Shown: positions 8,120-16,820 of the stretch, piece by piece
How positions within the stretch are numbered: position 1 is the first letter of the stretch
How the letters are laid out: each line of letters starts with the position of its first letter
Assembly: GCF_900110865.1 (NCBI RefSeq)
Contig: NZ_FOFD01000009.1
Coordinates: 1-64,000 of the forward strand
DNA length: 64,000 nucleotides
Reading direction: 5' to 3'
Source: Natrinema salaciae
GTDB lineage: Archaea; Halobacteriota; Halobacteria; Halobacteriales; Natrialbaceae
Program-made: the position numbers and the translations under genes
The notes under the pieces: generated by a model
The model's database searches: none
What the model was told of the DNA's origin: nothing
The model's input: the letters and a program-made list of their open reading frames with translations, nothing else

Positions 8120-9022
8120 ATGACCCACCACCTCGAGATCGAGCGGATACTCGTTCCGACCGATGGCAGCGAGGGCGCACTGGCAGGTGCGAGACGAGGA
8201 ATCGACCTCGCTCGAGCGGCGAACGCCGAGATTCACGTTCTCTCGGTCGTCGATACGGAGGCTAGCTCCCTCTTCCAGTCCCAGATCGACGACGAGGCAG
8301 CGGAGCCCGAAGCGACCGCCGAGGCGTCCGTCGAAGCGGTCGCGAACGCGGCCGATCGCGCGGACGCGAGCCTCGACGTCACTACGGCCGTCGAACGCGG
8401 ACCCCCGCACGAAACGATCGCCGACTACGCGTCAGCGAACGACGTCGACGTCGTCGCGATGGGAACGAAGGGGAGAACCGGCCTCGAACGAGTCCTGCTC
8501 GGAAGCGTGACCGAACGCGTCCTCCGAACCGTCGAGATACCGGTCCTGGCGGTGCCGCCGGAGAGCGGCTACCCCACTCCGGACGGCCAGCCGTACGAAA
8601 CCGTCCTCTTGCCGACCGACGGAAGCGAGGGCGCAACGGTCGCAGTCGACTGGAGCCTCTCGCTGGCGGCGTTGTTCGACGCGATGGTCCACACCCTCTT
8701 TTCGGTCGATACGAGTCGCGTTCCGGCGACACCGACGCCGAGCGACGTCTTGACCGACCTCGAGCGAACCGGCGAAGCGGCCCTCGAGGAGGTTCGAACT
8801 CGCGCCGATGACGCCGGTGTGAGCGTTACCGGCCTCGTCGCGAGCGGCCCGCCGACGCGGGTGATCCTGCAGTACGTCGACGACAACGAGATCGACCTGA
8901 TCGTAATGGGGACCCACGGCCGCTCGGAGCTTCCCCAACACGTCCTCGGAAGCGTGACGGAGAACGTCGTTCGAAACGCCGATGTCCCGGTATTTTGCGT
9001 CCCGATGGCCGACGACGCGTAG
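8120..9022 (+). CDS. Universal stress protein, two UspA domains
   Basis: 300 residues. Domain 1 starts ERILVPTDGSEGA and ends with GTKGRTGLERVLLGSVTERV; domain 2 restarts at about residue 155 with TVLLPTDGSEGA and ends GTHGRSELPQHVLGSVTENV. Both nucleotide loops keep G-x2-G-x9-G-S, so both halves should bind ATP, unlike the tandem protein at 5808. A CTTTTATTC box at about 8082-8090 serves as promoter. The PPOX gene follows 111 bases later on the same strand with its own upstream sequence. Confidence 0.93.
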   Translation: MTHHLEIERILVPTDGSEGALAGARRGIDLARAANAEIHVLSVVDTEASSLFQSQIDDEAAEPEATAEASVEAVANAADRADASLDVTTAVERGPPHETIADYASANDVDVVAMGTKGRTGLERVLLGSVTERVLRTVEIPVLAVPPESGYPTPDGQPYETVLLPTDGSEGATVAVDWSLSLAALFDAMVHTLFSVDTSRVPATPTPSDVLTDLERTGEAALEEVRTRADDAGVSVTGLVASGPPTRVILQYVDDNEIDLIVMGTHGRSELPQHVLGSVTENVVRNADVPVFCVPMADDA

Positions 9023-9133
9023 CCGGACGCGCCTCGAGCGCGACGACACACCGGTCGCCCGTCGGAACGGGTGACTCTCCGCTCCGGTGATCGGTGAGTG
9101 ACTTTTTCTCTCCCGCTGTCGACACGGTATTGT

Positions 9134-9610
9134 ATGTCAGTTGATGAATTGCGGGCGTACGGGCTGGTCGAAATGGACGACGGCGAACTCCGGCAGTTCC
9201 TGTCGAGCCAGCGGACGGGCGTGCTCGGACTTCCCGGCGACGACGCCCCGTACCTCCTCCCGCTGTCGTTCGGGTACGACGGCGACGAGCGGCTCTACTT
9301 CACGTATCTCCTCGGCTCCAGCAGTCGCAAGAAAACGCTGAGCGAACGGGCGGACGTCGCCAAGTTCCTGGTCTTCAAGGTCGACACCATGTACAACTGG
9401 CAGAGTGCGCTTCTGACGGGGACGATTAGCGAGGTCCCCGAATCCGACTGGGACGCGCTCGAGGAGACTCTGAGTGGCGCGTGGCGTCCGAGTCTCTTCG
9501 ATTCGGCAACCCTGTCCGGCGATGTTGCCGTCTTCGAATTCCGTATCGAGGAGCAGACGGGGATCAAACATCAGGGCCTGCCGCCCGCTCTCGAGGCGGA
9601 CGAGGGGTAG
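9134..9610 (+). CDS. PPOX-like flavin-binding protein
   Basis: 158 residues. The split-barrel fold is shown by the N-terminal helix MDDGELRQFLSSQRTGVLGL, the strands YLLPLSFGYDG and LYFTYLLGSSSRK, and the LLTGTISEV strand. Such proteins bind FMN or F420 and act as small oxidoreductases. The ATG at 9134 is preferred over an earlier one that adds 12 non-polar residues. It is the first of three PPOX-like genes in the window (others at 25427 and 37251), each next to or near usp genes. Confidence 0.85.
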   Translation: MSVDELRAYGLVEMDDGELRQFLSSQRTGVLGLPGDDAPYLLPLSFGYDGDERLYFTYLLGSSSRKKTLSERADVAKFLVFKVDTMYNWQSALLTGTISEVPESDWDALEETLSGAWRPSLFDSATLSGDVAVFEFRIEEQTGIKHQGLPPALEADEG

Positions 9611-9657
9611 CTCCGCGACACTGGCACCAGCCCGCTTTCGACGGCTTCGAGTCCGTG

Positions 9658-10146
9658 TCACTCGTCCGCGTACGATCCCTCCTCGAGCTGCATCTCGGGA
9701 ATCGACGGTGGCGCGTAGTACCGGACGACGTGGACGTCGTACGTCGGGTTTTCGGCGATGCCGCCGGCGACGCTGGTCACCGGATGGGCGATCTCGCCGA
9801 CGTTGTCGGTTCCGAGGAAGACGACCGACGGGCGGACGTCCTCGGCGATCGACCTGATTTGCGTCGCGATCGCCGCGGGCGTTTGCCGATCAATTCGCTC
9901 GTATCGGAACGCGGCTTGCGGGGCGATATCGGTGACACCCTCGTGGAGCTTTCCGGCGACGTACGGGACGCTAAACGGTTCGTCCTCCCCATCTTCGTAC
10001 CACCCGACGTCGATCGCGTACGCGTCGTCGTCCGGAACGACGGTCAGGGCGACCACGTCTTCGTCCAGCGCCTCGCCGTACTCGGCCGCCCGTAGCAGCG
10101 CTGCTTCGGCCAGATACGACCCGTCGAAGGGAACGAGAAACGTCAT
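9658..10146 (-). CDS. Divergent UspA-fold protein lacking the ATP loop
   Basis: 162 residues. The first strand TFLVPFDGSYLAEAALLRA is clearly Usp, and the fold continues through LTVVPDDD. The C-terminal loop that should read G-x2-G-x9-G-S is replaced by LGTDNVGEIAHPVTSV, so ATP binding is doubtful. The usp at 15211 is a close paralogue with the same loss (FVVPFDGSELAEAALVRA, GSENVGRVVTPLTSV). Start at 10146 gives the usual Usp N-terminus. A GTAGC-ttc-GCTAC hairpin sits nine bases before the ATG. Confidence 0.85.
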   Translation of the reverse strand: MTFLVPFDGSYLAEAALLRAAEYGEALDEDVVALTVVPDDDAYAIDVGWYEDGEDEPFSVPYVAGKLHEGVTDIAPQAAFRYERIDRQTPAAIATQIRSIAEDVRPSVVFLGTDNVGEIAHPVTSVAGGIAENPTYDVHVVRYYAPPSIPEMQLEEGSYADE

Positions 10147-10154
10147 TGCTATCG

Positions 10155-10167
10155 GTAGCTTCGCTAC
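10155..10167 (-). promoter_or_regulatory. Hairpin just before a usp start codon
   Basis: GTAGC-TTC-GCTAC is a perfect 5-3-5 inverted repeat ending nine bases upstream of the ATG at 10146. It could fold over the initiation region or be an operator. Confidence 0.35.
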
Positions 10168-10200
10168 TTGAAGTGAACAAGCTTGGGGTGTCCCCATCGC

Positions 10201-10644
10201 TTACCGAACGACAGTGACGGGAACCGGTGCCCGACGGACGACCCTCTCGGCGACGCTCCCGTAGACCGCTCGCTTCGTGTCGGACCGTCCGTGGGCACCG
10301 AGCACGATCTGATCGACGTCCTCGTCGGTGGCGTACTCGAGAACGAGGCGTTTCGGGTCGCCGATGTCGGAGTCGGTTGCAACCGATCGGTCGTAGTCGG
10401 CGGCGATCTCGTCGACTTCGGTGAAGCGTCGGTCTCTCACCTCGCCGACGAAGCGATACCACTCGTCGGAGCCGAGCATCGGTTCGTACATCGACGCGAC
10501 GGCTTGGTCCGCGTAGTCGGGTTCGAAGAGATCGATCACGTGGTACGCCGTGAGCTCCGCGTCGGGAAACTCGCGCAACGCGTACCGAAGGGCCCGCGAG
10601 GACAGCGGCGAGCCGTCGACGGGAACGAGAACCGTTCGTACCAT
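10201..10644 (-). CDS. Universal stress protein, single UspA domain
   Basis: 147 residues. Starts MVRTVLVPVDGSPLSSRALRYA and ends with the intact loop GAHGRSDTKRAVYGSVAERV. It belongs to the subgroup with a GSDEWY segment in the middle, shared with the usp at 17792. It precedes the divergent usp at 9658 by 54 bases on the same strand, so they could be one transcript. A CACTATTG TATA-like box lies about 27 bases upstream. Confidence 0.93.
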   Translation of the reverse strand: MVRTVLVPVDGSPLSSRALRYALREFPDAELTAYHVIDLFEPDYADQAVASMYEPMLGSDEWYRFVGEVRDRRFTEVDEIAADYDRSVATDSDIGDPKRLVLEYATDEDVDQIVLGAHGRSDTKRAVYGSVAERVVRRAPVPVTVVR

Positions 10645-10755
10645 GTGGCCCCTTCCGGCTACAGAACAATAGTGTCACGGGGGAACTCCCGGCGAACGAT
10701 GCTACCGTCTCGAGCCGAACGGTTCCGCGACCGTCTCGGCCCGTCGTGACCGCCC

Positions 10756-11361
10756 TCAGGCTTCGCGATACCGTTCGGGGAGATACGGGACCAGCGGACC
10801 CGGTGCCAGACCGGCGAGACGCTCGGCGAGCGTCGCGAGGGATTTTCGAAACAGGACGTAGACGACCGAGACGGACAGGAGCGCGACCGTGACGACGATG
10901 ACGGGCCCGTCCCCGGTACCGACGAGCGGGACCGCGACGACCGCAGCGAGCGCGAGGTCTTCCGGTGCACCGTCGTAGCGGACGAAGCGGCGGGGTCGAA
11001 TCCAGCGGTCGTGATAGTGACTGTAAACCGCACGCTCGGATCCCTCTTTCCACGGCCGCAACTCGAGGCCGCCGCCCAGAACGTCGGCGACGGCGTGAAG
11101 TGCCGACGCGACGAGCGCGACGGCGAGTGCGACGGTCGTCGTCGACGGCGCGACGAGCGCGAGACCGACCGTCGGAACGGCAGCGACCGACGCGTAGACC
11201 GGATAGTGGAGGGTTTTCCGGTGGCCGACGTAGAGATCGAGGTCGGGGAGCAACCCGCCGACGAGTCCGGCTGCGAAGGCGGCAGGGGCGAACTCCGGAG
11301 CGATCGCGAGGACGGGGAGCGCGAGTAGCATCCCCCAGAGCACGTGAGTTGTCGCCATCAT
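10756..11361 (-). CDS. Membrane-bound metal-dependent hydrolase (YdjM/DUF457 type)
   Basis: 201 residues with four to five membrane segments. Family hallmarks are the N-terminal MATTHVLWG, GGLLPDLDLYVGHRKTLHY (about 35-53) and HAVADVLGGG (about 88-97), where His and Asp residues would bind metal. Related bacterial proteins are inner-membrane hydrolases of unknown substrate. An extra ATG directly precedes the chosen one's neighbour (MM), so the start may be three bases later. It lies 111 bases upstream of the usp at 10201 on the same strand. Confidence 0.8.
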   Translation of the reverse strand: MMATTHVLWGMLLALPVLAIAPEFAPAAFAAGLVGGLLPDLDLYVGHRKTLHYPVYASVAAVPTVGLALVAPSTTTVALAVALVASALHAVADVLGGGLELRPWKEGSERAVYSHYHDRWIRPRRFVRYDGAPEDLALAAVVAVPLVGTGDGPVIVVTVALLSVSVVYVLFRKSLATLAERLAGLAPGPLVPYLPERYREA

Positions 11362-11582
11362 TGTGACCTTCGGTAAGGGACGGGACTACAAGAGTGTTTC
11401 TCGCGACCGAGAGCGCGAGAAGCGTACGGTTGCGGGGCGTCGAGACACACAGAGCGGTTTCGATACCATCCCGTTCCACCGAGCCAGGTCGGTACATTCG
11501 AGCCCGCGTCTCGTTCCGAGCCAGTGATACTCGTGGCAAGCAATTACCTAGTTCGACGTTGTCCTCCGTACTGGAGAGAGCC

Positions 11583-12002
11583 ATGCCAATCGATGACTTA
11601 TCCCGAACCGACGTCGTAACGGCCGAACCGAACGCCCCAGTCACCGATCTCGCCGCCACGATGGATCGAGAGGCCGTCGGCAGCGTCGTGATCACCGACG
11701 GCGATTCGCTGGTCGGCATCGTGACCGATCGCGATCTGGTCGTCCGCGTCCTCGCCGACGACGCCGATCCGTCCGATCGAACGGCAGAAGACGTGATGAC
11801 CGACGACCTCTGTACGATCGATCGCAACGCCGGATTCTACGAGGCAATGAACGTGATGGCCGACAACGGAGTCCGTCGGCTGCCGGTCTGCGAGGGCGAC
11901 GAACTCGTCGGGATCATCACCGCAGACGACTTGACGGAACTCATCGCAGACGAGGAACAGCAACTCGCGGACGTCATCCGAGCGCAGCGGCCGGAGTACT
12001 GA
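11583..12002 (+). CDS. Two-CBS-domain protein (Hrp1-like length)
   Basis: 139 residues made of two CBS motifs: residues about 8-62 (GSVVITDGDSLVGIVTDRDL) and about 72-125 (GVRRLPVCEGDELVGIITADDL). CBS pairs bind adenine nucleotides and act as energy sensors. Length and lack of other domains match the mycobacterial hypoxic response protein Hrp1. Its 3' end overlaps the tail of the convergent CBS-HPF gene by 29 bases. A TATA-like TTACCTAG lies about 35 bases upstream. Confidence 0.88.
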   Translation: MPIDDLSRTDVVTAEPNAPVTDLAATMDREAVGSVVITDGDSLVGIVTDRDLVVRVLADDADPSDRTAEDVMTDDLCTIDRNAGFYEAMNVMADNGVRRLPVCEGDELVGIITADDLTELIADEEQQLADVIRAQRPEY

Positions 12003-13230
12003 CCGCCCACGATCGCGACCTCATTTTCCGCCGTGCAGGCGTCGGCGAGCGGGTCGCGGACCGACGCCCTCTTTCGCGCTGACGGCTCTTCTCGTCGCGG
12101 ATCTGTCGCTCGAGAACCACTCGCGCCTCGTTGAGTGCGTGACTCGCACCGTATCCCTCCCCGGAGGCGATGTAGAGCCCCCGATCGGTGTGCAGGCGGG
12201 CTCGCGCGAGCAGGAGGGGCCTCCCGCGACGCGTCTCGTCGTGTTCGTGGAGGTGGACCTTCGCGTCCAGCACGTTCATCCCGTGGTCCCTGTCGTCGAA
12301 CTTCTCGACCATCGCCACGATCTCCTCGTCGGTCGCGTCGTCTATCAGGTCGACGCCGTACACCTGGACGCTCCGGTTGCCGCCGGCCTCCCACGTGAGC
12401 GAGTCGAGAACGTCGGTCTTCGTGAGAATGCCGTACGGGGACCCGTCTTCCGTGACGATCAGCGACGAGCCGTCGATCTCGAACAGCTCGTCGACGGCCG
12501 TCTCGAGTGTCTCGTCTGGTCGTATCGTTCGCACCGGCGAGGTCATGACGTTCCTGACCGGCAGATCGAGCATCCGTTCGCGTTCGCCCTCTCGGGCACC
12601 GAACCCGCCGCGACGCGAGCGGGCGGTGCTGTCGGCTATCTCTCCGCCGAAGGGGTCCGTCCCGCTGGCATCCCCGCCCTGGCTCTGTACCTCGGCCCGC
12701 ACCGTGAGGTGGGTGACGTCGTAGAGGCTGAGGATACCGATCGCCGCGCCGTCCTCGACGACCGGGAGGTGCGTAATGTGATGCTCTCGGAAGGCGTTGA
12801 GTGCTTCCCCGAGCACCGACTCCGGAGCGAGCGAGACGAGGTCCGTGGACGCGGCCTCGGCGACGGTTGCGGCCTCGAGGAACGGTTTGACTTTCCGAAG
12901 GACTGCGTCCGCAGTGACGACACCGGCCAGTTCCCGCCCCTCGAACACGGGGAGTAGTTGCGCGTCGCTGTCGGTCATGAGCCGTGCCACCGTGCGAACG
13001 TTTTCGTCCGGCGCGAGTCTGGGGACGTGCCAGACCAGCGAACCGAGTTTTTCGTTCGGCTGCCGATGCGACGTGGCCAACTGTCGCCGCGTGACGACGC
13101 CCTCGAACTCCTCGCCGCGTACAACGACGCCCTTGACGCCGGAATCCGTGAACGTGCCGACGAGTTTCGACACGGGCGTTTCGGGAGCGAATTCGGTGTA
13201 CGCTTCCGAAATGATGTCAGCGATATCCAT
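11974..13230 (-). CDS. Four-CBS protein with C-terminal HPF/RaiA-like domain
   Basis: 418 residues. Four CBS motifs (about 8-55, 72-118, 125-180, 225-282) are followed by a region of about 100 residues (287-385) whose pattern is that of the hibernation-promoting factor fold: strand VQVYGVDL, helix DEEIVAMVEKF, strands DAKVHLHEH, LLLARARLHT and GLYIASGEG, then helix ASHALNEARVVLERQIRDE. HPF/RaiA binds the small ribosomal subunit; CBS domains bind AMP/ATP. Together this suggests an energy-gated ribosome-binding protein (inference). The last 35 residues are strongly basic and run antisense to the neighbouring gene, so the natural stop may have been lost. Confidence 0.85.
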   Translation of the reverse strand: MDIADIISEAYTEFAPETPVSKLVGTFTDSGVKGVVVRGEEFEGVVTRRQLATSHRQPNEKLGSLVWHVPRLAPDENVRTVARLMTDSDAQLLPVFEGRELAGVVTADAVLRKVKPFLEAATVAEAASTDLVSLAPESVLGEALNAFREHHITHLPVVEDGAAIGILSLYDVTHLTVRAEVQSQGGDASGTDPFGGEIADSTARSRRGGFGAREGERERMLDLPVRNVMTSPVRTIRPDETLETAVDELFEIDGSSLIVTEDGSPYGILTKTDVLDSLTWEAGGNRSVQVYGVDLIDDATDEEIVAMVEKFDDRDHGMNVLDAKVHLHEHDETRRGRPLLLARARLHTDRGLYIASGEGYGASHALNEARVVLERQIRDEKSRQRERGRRSATRSPTPARRKMRSRSWAVSTPAAALG

Positions 13231-13461
13231 AGTTCATGTGAGTAAGTTGGGTGATCGGACGACGATACCGACTGGACCGCGCTGTCCGCAGTGGTGTACG
13301 TTACTGTCTATCAAGTAGGCGAGGGTCGGATCGGTCTCGCCCTCGAACCCGTCGACGATCTCCGGCGGAACGACCTGAACCGCGAGGACGTAGACACGGC
13401 TTTCCGACCCGTGGAGGTGACAATAACATACATGCATCGCGGTCTCGTTCGTCCGGAACGT

Positions 13462-13686
13462 ATGGACAAGAACGTCGGCGGGATCGACCGAACCGGACGT
13501 ATCGTCATCGGAACGGTGCTCGTGATCGCAGGCCTCGCAGCGCTCACCGGTTACTGGGCTATCGGTGCCGTAGCCGGCGGAGTGGCGATCGCCGTCGCCG
13601 CCGTTCTCCTCGTGACCGGAACGACCCAGAAGTGCCCGATCAACGAAGCCGTGGGCGTCGACACGACCGCGGAGGACGCCGAGTGA
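13462..13686 (+). CDS. DUF2892 (YgaP-type) small membrane protein
   Basis: 74 residues starting MDKNVGGIDRTGRIVIG. Two membrane helices (about 12-32 and 35-56) end in TQKCPINEAVG, the conserved tail of the family with its single Cys. DUF2892 is the membrane part of YgaP rhodaneses; alone, its role is unknown, though it often accompanies sulfur-transfer genes. The longer frame upstream is not coding-like. A second copy lies at 54172. The methyltransferase at 13761 follows on the same strand. Confidence 0.85.
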   Translation: MDKNVGGIDRTGRIVIGTVLVIAGLAALTGYWAIGAVAGGVAIAVAAVLLVTGTTQKCPINEAVGVDTTAEDAE

Positions 13687-13760
13687 TGGCGGATCGGCCG
13701 TCCCGGATCCGGCGACGGTTCCGGCGAAAACCGACGGTCGACGCTCCACCCCAGTGACCG

Positions 13761-14477
13761 ATGGACACGAGTGTGCCGCCCGACCGACACCCGACGTTCG
13801 CGGACTGGCGCTCGCCGGATTCGATCACTCGAGTCGACCGGTCCAAACGCGACGCGATCGCGTGGTACGACCGGATTAGCCCGTGGTACGACGCGCTCGT
13901 CGGCCGATTCGATCGCCGACCCCGGAACCGCGGCATCGCCCTCCTGAACGCGGAGCCCGGCGAACGGGCACTCGAGGTCGGATTCGGAACGGGACGGGCG
14001 CTCGTCTCGTTCGCCGACGGCGTCGGGTCGGACGGCCACGTCGTCGGACTCGACAGCTCCAGCGGGATGTCCGCTGTCGCTCGAGAGCGAGTTGCGGCGG
14101 CGGACGTTACGGATCGGGTCTCCATCGTCCAGGGTGACGCCGAACGACTCCCATTCGACGGTGACGCGTTCGACGCGGTGTTCGCGAGTTTCACGCTCGA
14201 ACTGTTCGACACGCCGTCGCTGCCGAGGGTCCTCGGGGAGTGGCGACGTGTGCTTCGCGACGACGGCCGACTCGGCGTCGTGGCACTGTCCACGCGCGAC
14301 GGCGGGCTGGTAACTCGCGCGTACGAACGACTCCACGAAGCGTTCCCGCGCTACGCCGACTGCCGACCGATCTTCGTTCGGGAACTGCTCGAGGAGAACG
14401 AATTCGACGCGGTCGAGGCGGAGACGCGCCCGCTGTGGGGACTAACCGTCGAAATCGTAGTCGCGACGCCGCGCTGA
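13761..14477 (+). CDS. SAM-dependent methyltransferase, UbiE-like
   Basis: 238 residues. Class I fold: RISPWYDALVGRF preamble as in UbiE/COQ5, motif I ALEVGFGTGRAL (about 74-85), motif II VVGLDSSSGM, a GDAERLPFDGDAFDAVF segment, and a C-terminal EFDAVEAETRPLWGLTVEIV. It may methylate a quinone, lipid or small molecule. A similar fold in opposite orientation is encoded at 14573. The substrate cannot be named. Confidence 0.85.
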   Translation: MDTSVPPDRHPTFADWRSPDSITRVDRSKRDAIAWYDRISPWYDALVGRFDRRPRNRGIALLNAEPGERALEVGFGTGRALVSFADGVGSDGHVVGLDSSSGMSAVARERVAAADVTDRVSIVQGDAERLPFDGDAFDAVFASFTLELFDTPSLPRVLGEWRRVLRDDGRLGVVALSTRDGGLVTRAYERLHEAFPRYADCRPIFVRELLEENEFDAVEAETRPLWGLTVEIVVATPR

Positions 14478-14572
14478 CGCGATGCGGGTCATCGGCGTAA
14501 TCGGACGGCCTCGATCGCACGGTCCCGAGGCGAGCCGGTTGCTGTGACACGAGAGGGGAGATGAATGCTCCG

Positions 14573-15202
14573 CTATCGAACCGCCTCGATTCCGACGAAC
14601 GAGCCCTCGCCGTATCCCTCGTCGACCGGTTCGGGGTCGTCGATGTCCGCCGGCCACCGGTAGATCGTTTGAACGAACTCAAAGTCGGCGAATCCCGCGG
14701 CCTCGAGTTCGTCGACGAGTTCCCCCGTCGAGACGAACTCCGCGTCTCGATAGAACGGATTGTCGGCCGCTTCCTCCCGATAGCGTCGTCCGACGGGGCT
14801 GTCTTCGTCGATGTATCCGATGACGAGCGAGCCGCCAGGACGCAGCACCCGCCGAGCTTCGGCGACCGTTCGAGAGCTATCGTCGACGAAGCAGATCGTC
14901 GTCACGATCAGCGCGGTGTCGAACGTTTCCGCCGGGAACGGGAGCGCTTCGGCGACTCCCCTGACGACGTCGACGCCGCGGTCTCGAGCCCGGCCGAGCA
15001 TCTCGTTGGCGGGGTCGATACCGACCTGAATTCCGAGGGGCGACGCGAACCGGCCGCTCCCGACGCCGATCTCGAGTCCGAACCCGGGTTGGGCGAGCAG
15101 TCGCCGAAGCGCTTCGACTTCGGATCGATAGGCGTCCGGATGTGCCTCGAACCAGTCGTCGTATCGGTCCGCGTATCGCTCGAACGGTTCCGATTTCGGC
15201 AT
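14573..15202 (-). CDS. SAM-dependent methyltransferase
   Basis: 209 residues from the ATG at 15202. Motif I is FGLEIGVGSGRF, followed by GIDPANEML, AEALPFPAETFDTALIV and RRVLRPGGSLVIGYID. Eight bases separate it from the stop of the usp at 15211, or a GTG at 15214 would overlap that stop (GTGA); either way the two form an operon. The substrate is unknown. A usp-methyltransferase operon is uncommon and hints at a stress role. Confidence 0.85.
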   Translation of the reverse strand: MPKSEPFERYADRYDDWFEAHPDAYRSEVEALRRLLAQPGFGLEIGVGSGRFASPLGIQVGIDPANEMLGRARDRGVDVVRGVAEALPFPAETFDTALIVTTICFVDDSSRTVAEARRVLRPGGSLVIGYIDEDSPVGRRYREEAADNPFYRDAEFVSTGELVDELEAAGFADFEFVQTIYRWPADIDDPEPVDEGYGEGSFVGIEAVR

Positions 15203-15210
15203 GCCGTCTC

Positions 15211-15711
15211 TCACCCCTCGGTCGCGTCGTCAGTCCGGTAGAAGTCGGCGTGGGGCTCGAGTGCGTCGACGTTGGGCGGGCCGGGCTGTCGGACGATGAA
15301 GACGTCGTAGGTCTCCTCTGCGGCGACGTGGACGCCGACGCTCGTCAGCGGGGTCACGACGCGGCCGACGTTCTCGCTGCCGAGGAACACGACGCTCGGA
15401 TCGTGTTCCCTGGCCAGTCGTTCGATGTGGTCGGCGAGTTGCGCTTCCGGTGGAAACTCCCGGATGCGTTCGTATTCGAACGAGACGTTCGGAGCGAGGG
15501 TCCGAACCCGTTCGCGAAGGGAGTCGACGACCGACGCGACGTCGTACTCCTCGCCCTCGTCGATCCACCCTTTCTCGCGTGCGTACCGCTTTCGTTCCGG
15601 GACGACGGAGATAGCAGTGACGTCTTCGTCGAGGGCGGTGCCGTACTCGACCGCCCTGACGAGGGCGGCTTCCGCGAGTTCCGAGCCGTCGAATGGGACG
15701 ACGAACGTCAT
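15211..15711 (-). CDS. Divergent UspA-fold protein lacking the ATP loop
   Basis: 166 residues starting MTFVVPFDGSELAEAALVRA. It is the paralogue of the usp at 9658: same first strand, the same ALDEDV segment and the same loss of the G-x2-G-x9-G-S loop (here GSENVGRVVTPLTSV). An insertion with KGWIDEGEEYD lies near residue 55. A GTTATTGAC box at 15737-15745 fits a promoter 26 bases upstream. It is first in an operon with the methyltransferase at 14573. Confidence 0.85.
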   Translation of the reverse strand: MTFVVPFDGSELAEAALVRAVEYGTALDEDVTAISVVPERKRYAREKGWIDEGEEYDVASVVDSLRERVRTLAPNVSFEYERIREFPPEAQLADHIERLAREHDPSVVFLGSENVGRVVTPLTSVGVHVAAEETYDVFIVRQPGPPNVDALEPHADFYRTDDATEG

Positions 15712-15745
15712 AGGTCCCCTCTCTACCCCCTCGTCAATAACTTCG

Positions 15746-16287
15746 TGGGCCGGTGATCGGCTACTGGAAACCGTTCGCGTCTCTCGCCGGACGTTCCGGA
15801 TCGAGAGACGGTTCACGGACGGGAAAGCTGGTCGTCCGAGTGGACTCGTCGGACGGCGGAATTCGTGGGCTGCTTATGAAATATGCCATACAGATGGCCG
15901 CGGATCGCTGCCGATAACGGTTGGCTTTCCGTCGAAATGGTTTACATACATACTGCTGTAACATTACCGGAATACCTCCCGCATACCACGGGTCGTACCG
16001 ACATCGGGAGCCGAAACGATCGAACCGGTCGAAACGGTCAAGTATATTTTAATTTATCGTCATCACGGCCATACTCCGACGGCGGGTGCGGTCCGGAGGT
16101 CGGATCGACCGACGAAACTAGCCCGACACTGATCGAAGCCGAAGCCGACGACCGCTACCGATCACTCGACGCTACGGAACGGTATTCGACGCAGCAGCGT
16201 GGTTCGGATCGATACGTCGGCCAGTGGCGGAATCGATCACTGGAGCGACGTCGTGCGTCTCCGTCGTGATCAACTCACGCGAATCGA
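15746..16287. other. A+T-rich intergenic stretch, no gene seen
   Basis: About 540 bases without a credible gene. Between 15935 and 16060 base composition shifts to A+T, with a strong TATA-like run (AAGTATATTTTAATTTATCG at 16040-16059) that leads to no open frame of useful length on either strand. It may be the remains of a promoter or of a lost gene, or promote a non-coding RNA. Confidence 0.45.
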
Positions 16288-16707
16288 TCACGCGGTCAAC
16301 ACCGGTCGGTCGGCGTGTCGAACGACCCGTTCGGCGACGCTCCCGATCTTGCCGTGGCGCTCGTGACTCTGTCCCTGAAAGCCGATCACGATCAGGTCGG
16401 CGTCGATCTCGTCGGCCTTTTTGTAGATCTCTTCCCACGGCTGCCCGTGGCAAACGGTCGAGGTACAGTCGATCCCGACGTTGTCCGCGCGATCGGCGAG
16501 CTCCTCGAGCATCGCCGCTCCCTGTTCCTCGAGTCTCTCGAGAACGATTTCGGCGCTACTTAGCGCGGGTTCGCCGTACCGGTGGGTCTCGACGCAGTAC
16601 ATCGCGTGAACGTCGGCCTCGTACATGTCGGCCAGTTCCAGCGTGTGTTCGACCGCGCGGTTCGCCGGATCGCTCCCGTCGGTCGGAACGAGTATCGTGT
16701 CGTACAT
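16288..16707 (-). CDS. Universal stress protein, single UspA domain
   Basis: 139 residues, start MYDTILVPTDGSDPANRAVEH. The nucleotide loop GFQGQSHERHGKIGS keeps the family spacing. It is a near relative of the next usp upstream (16821): both share the ETH/DTRRYGE segment and the HADRPV/YVDRPV ending, so the pair looks like a local duplication. An ACTATTTAG box lies about 30 bases ahead of the start. Confidence 0.93.
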   Translation of the reverse strand: MYDTILVPTDGSDPANRAVEHTLELADMYEADVHAMYCVETHRYGEPALSSAEIVLERLEEQGAAMLEELADRADNVGIDCTSTVCHGQPWEEIYKKADEIDADLIVIGFQGQSHERHGKIGSVAERVVRHADRPVLTA

Positions 16708-16820
16708 CGGGTACTGGTATCGACATCGAAAGCAGCTAAATAGTTCATACTCGAATGGTTGACACGTCGGTACGGACGGTCCGCAACTCGAAATCAGCGG
16801 TTCTCGTTTCGGTCCGTGGT

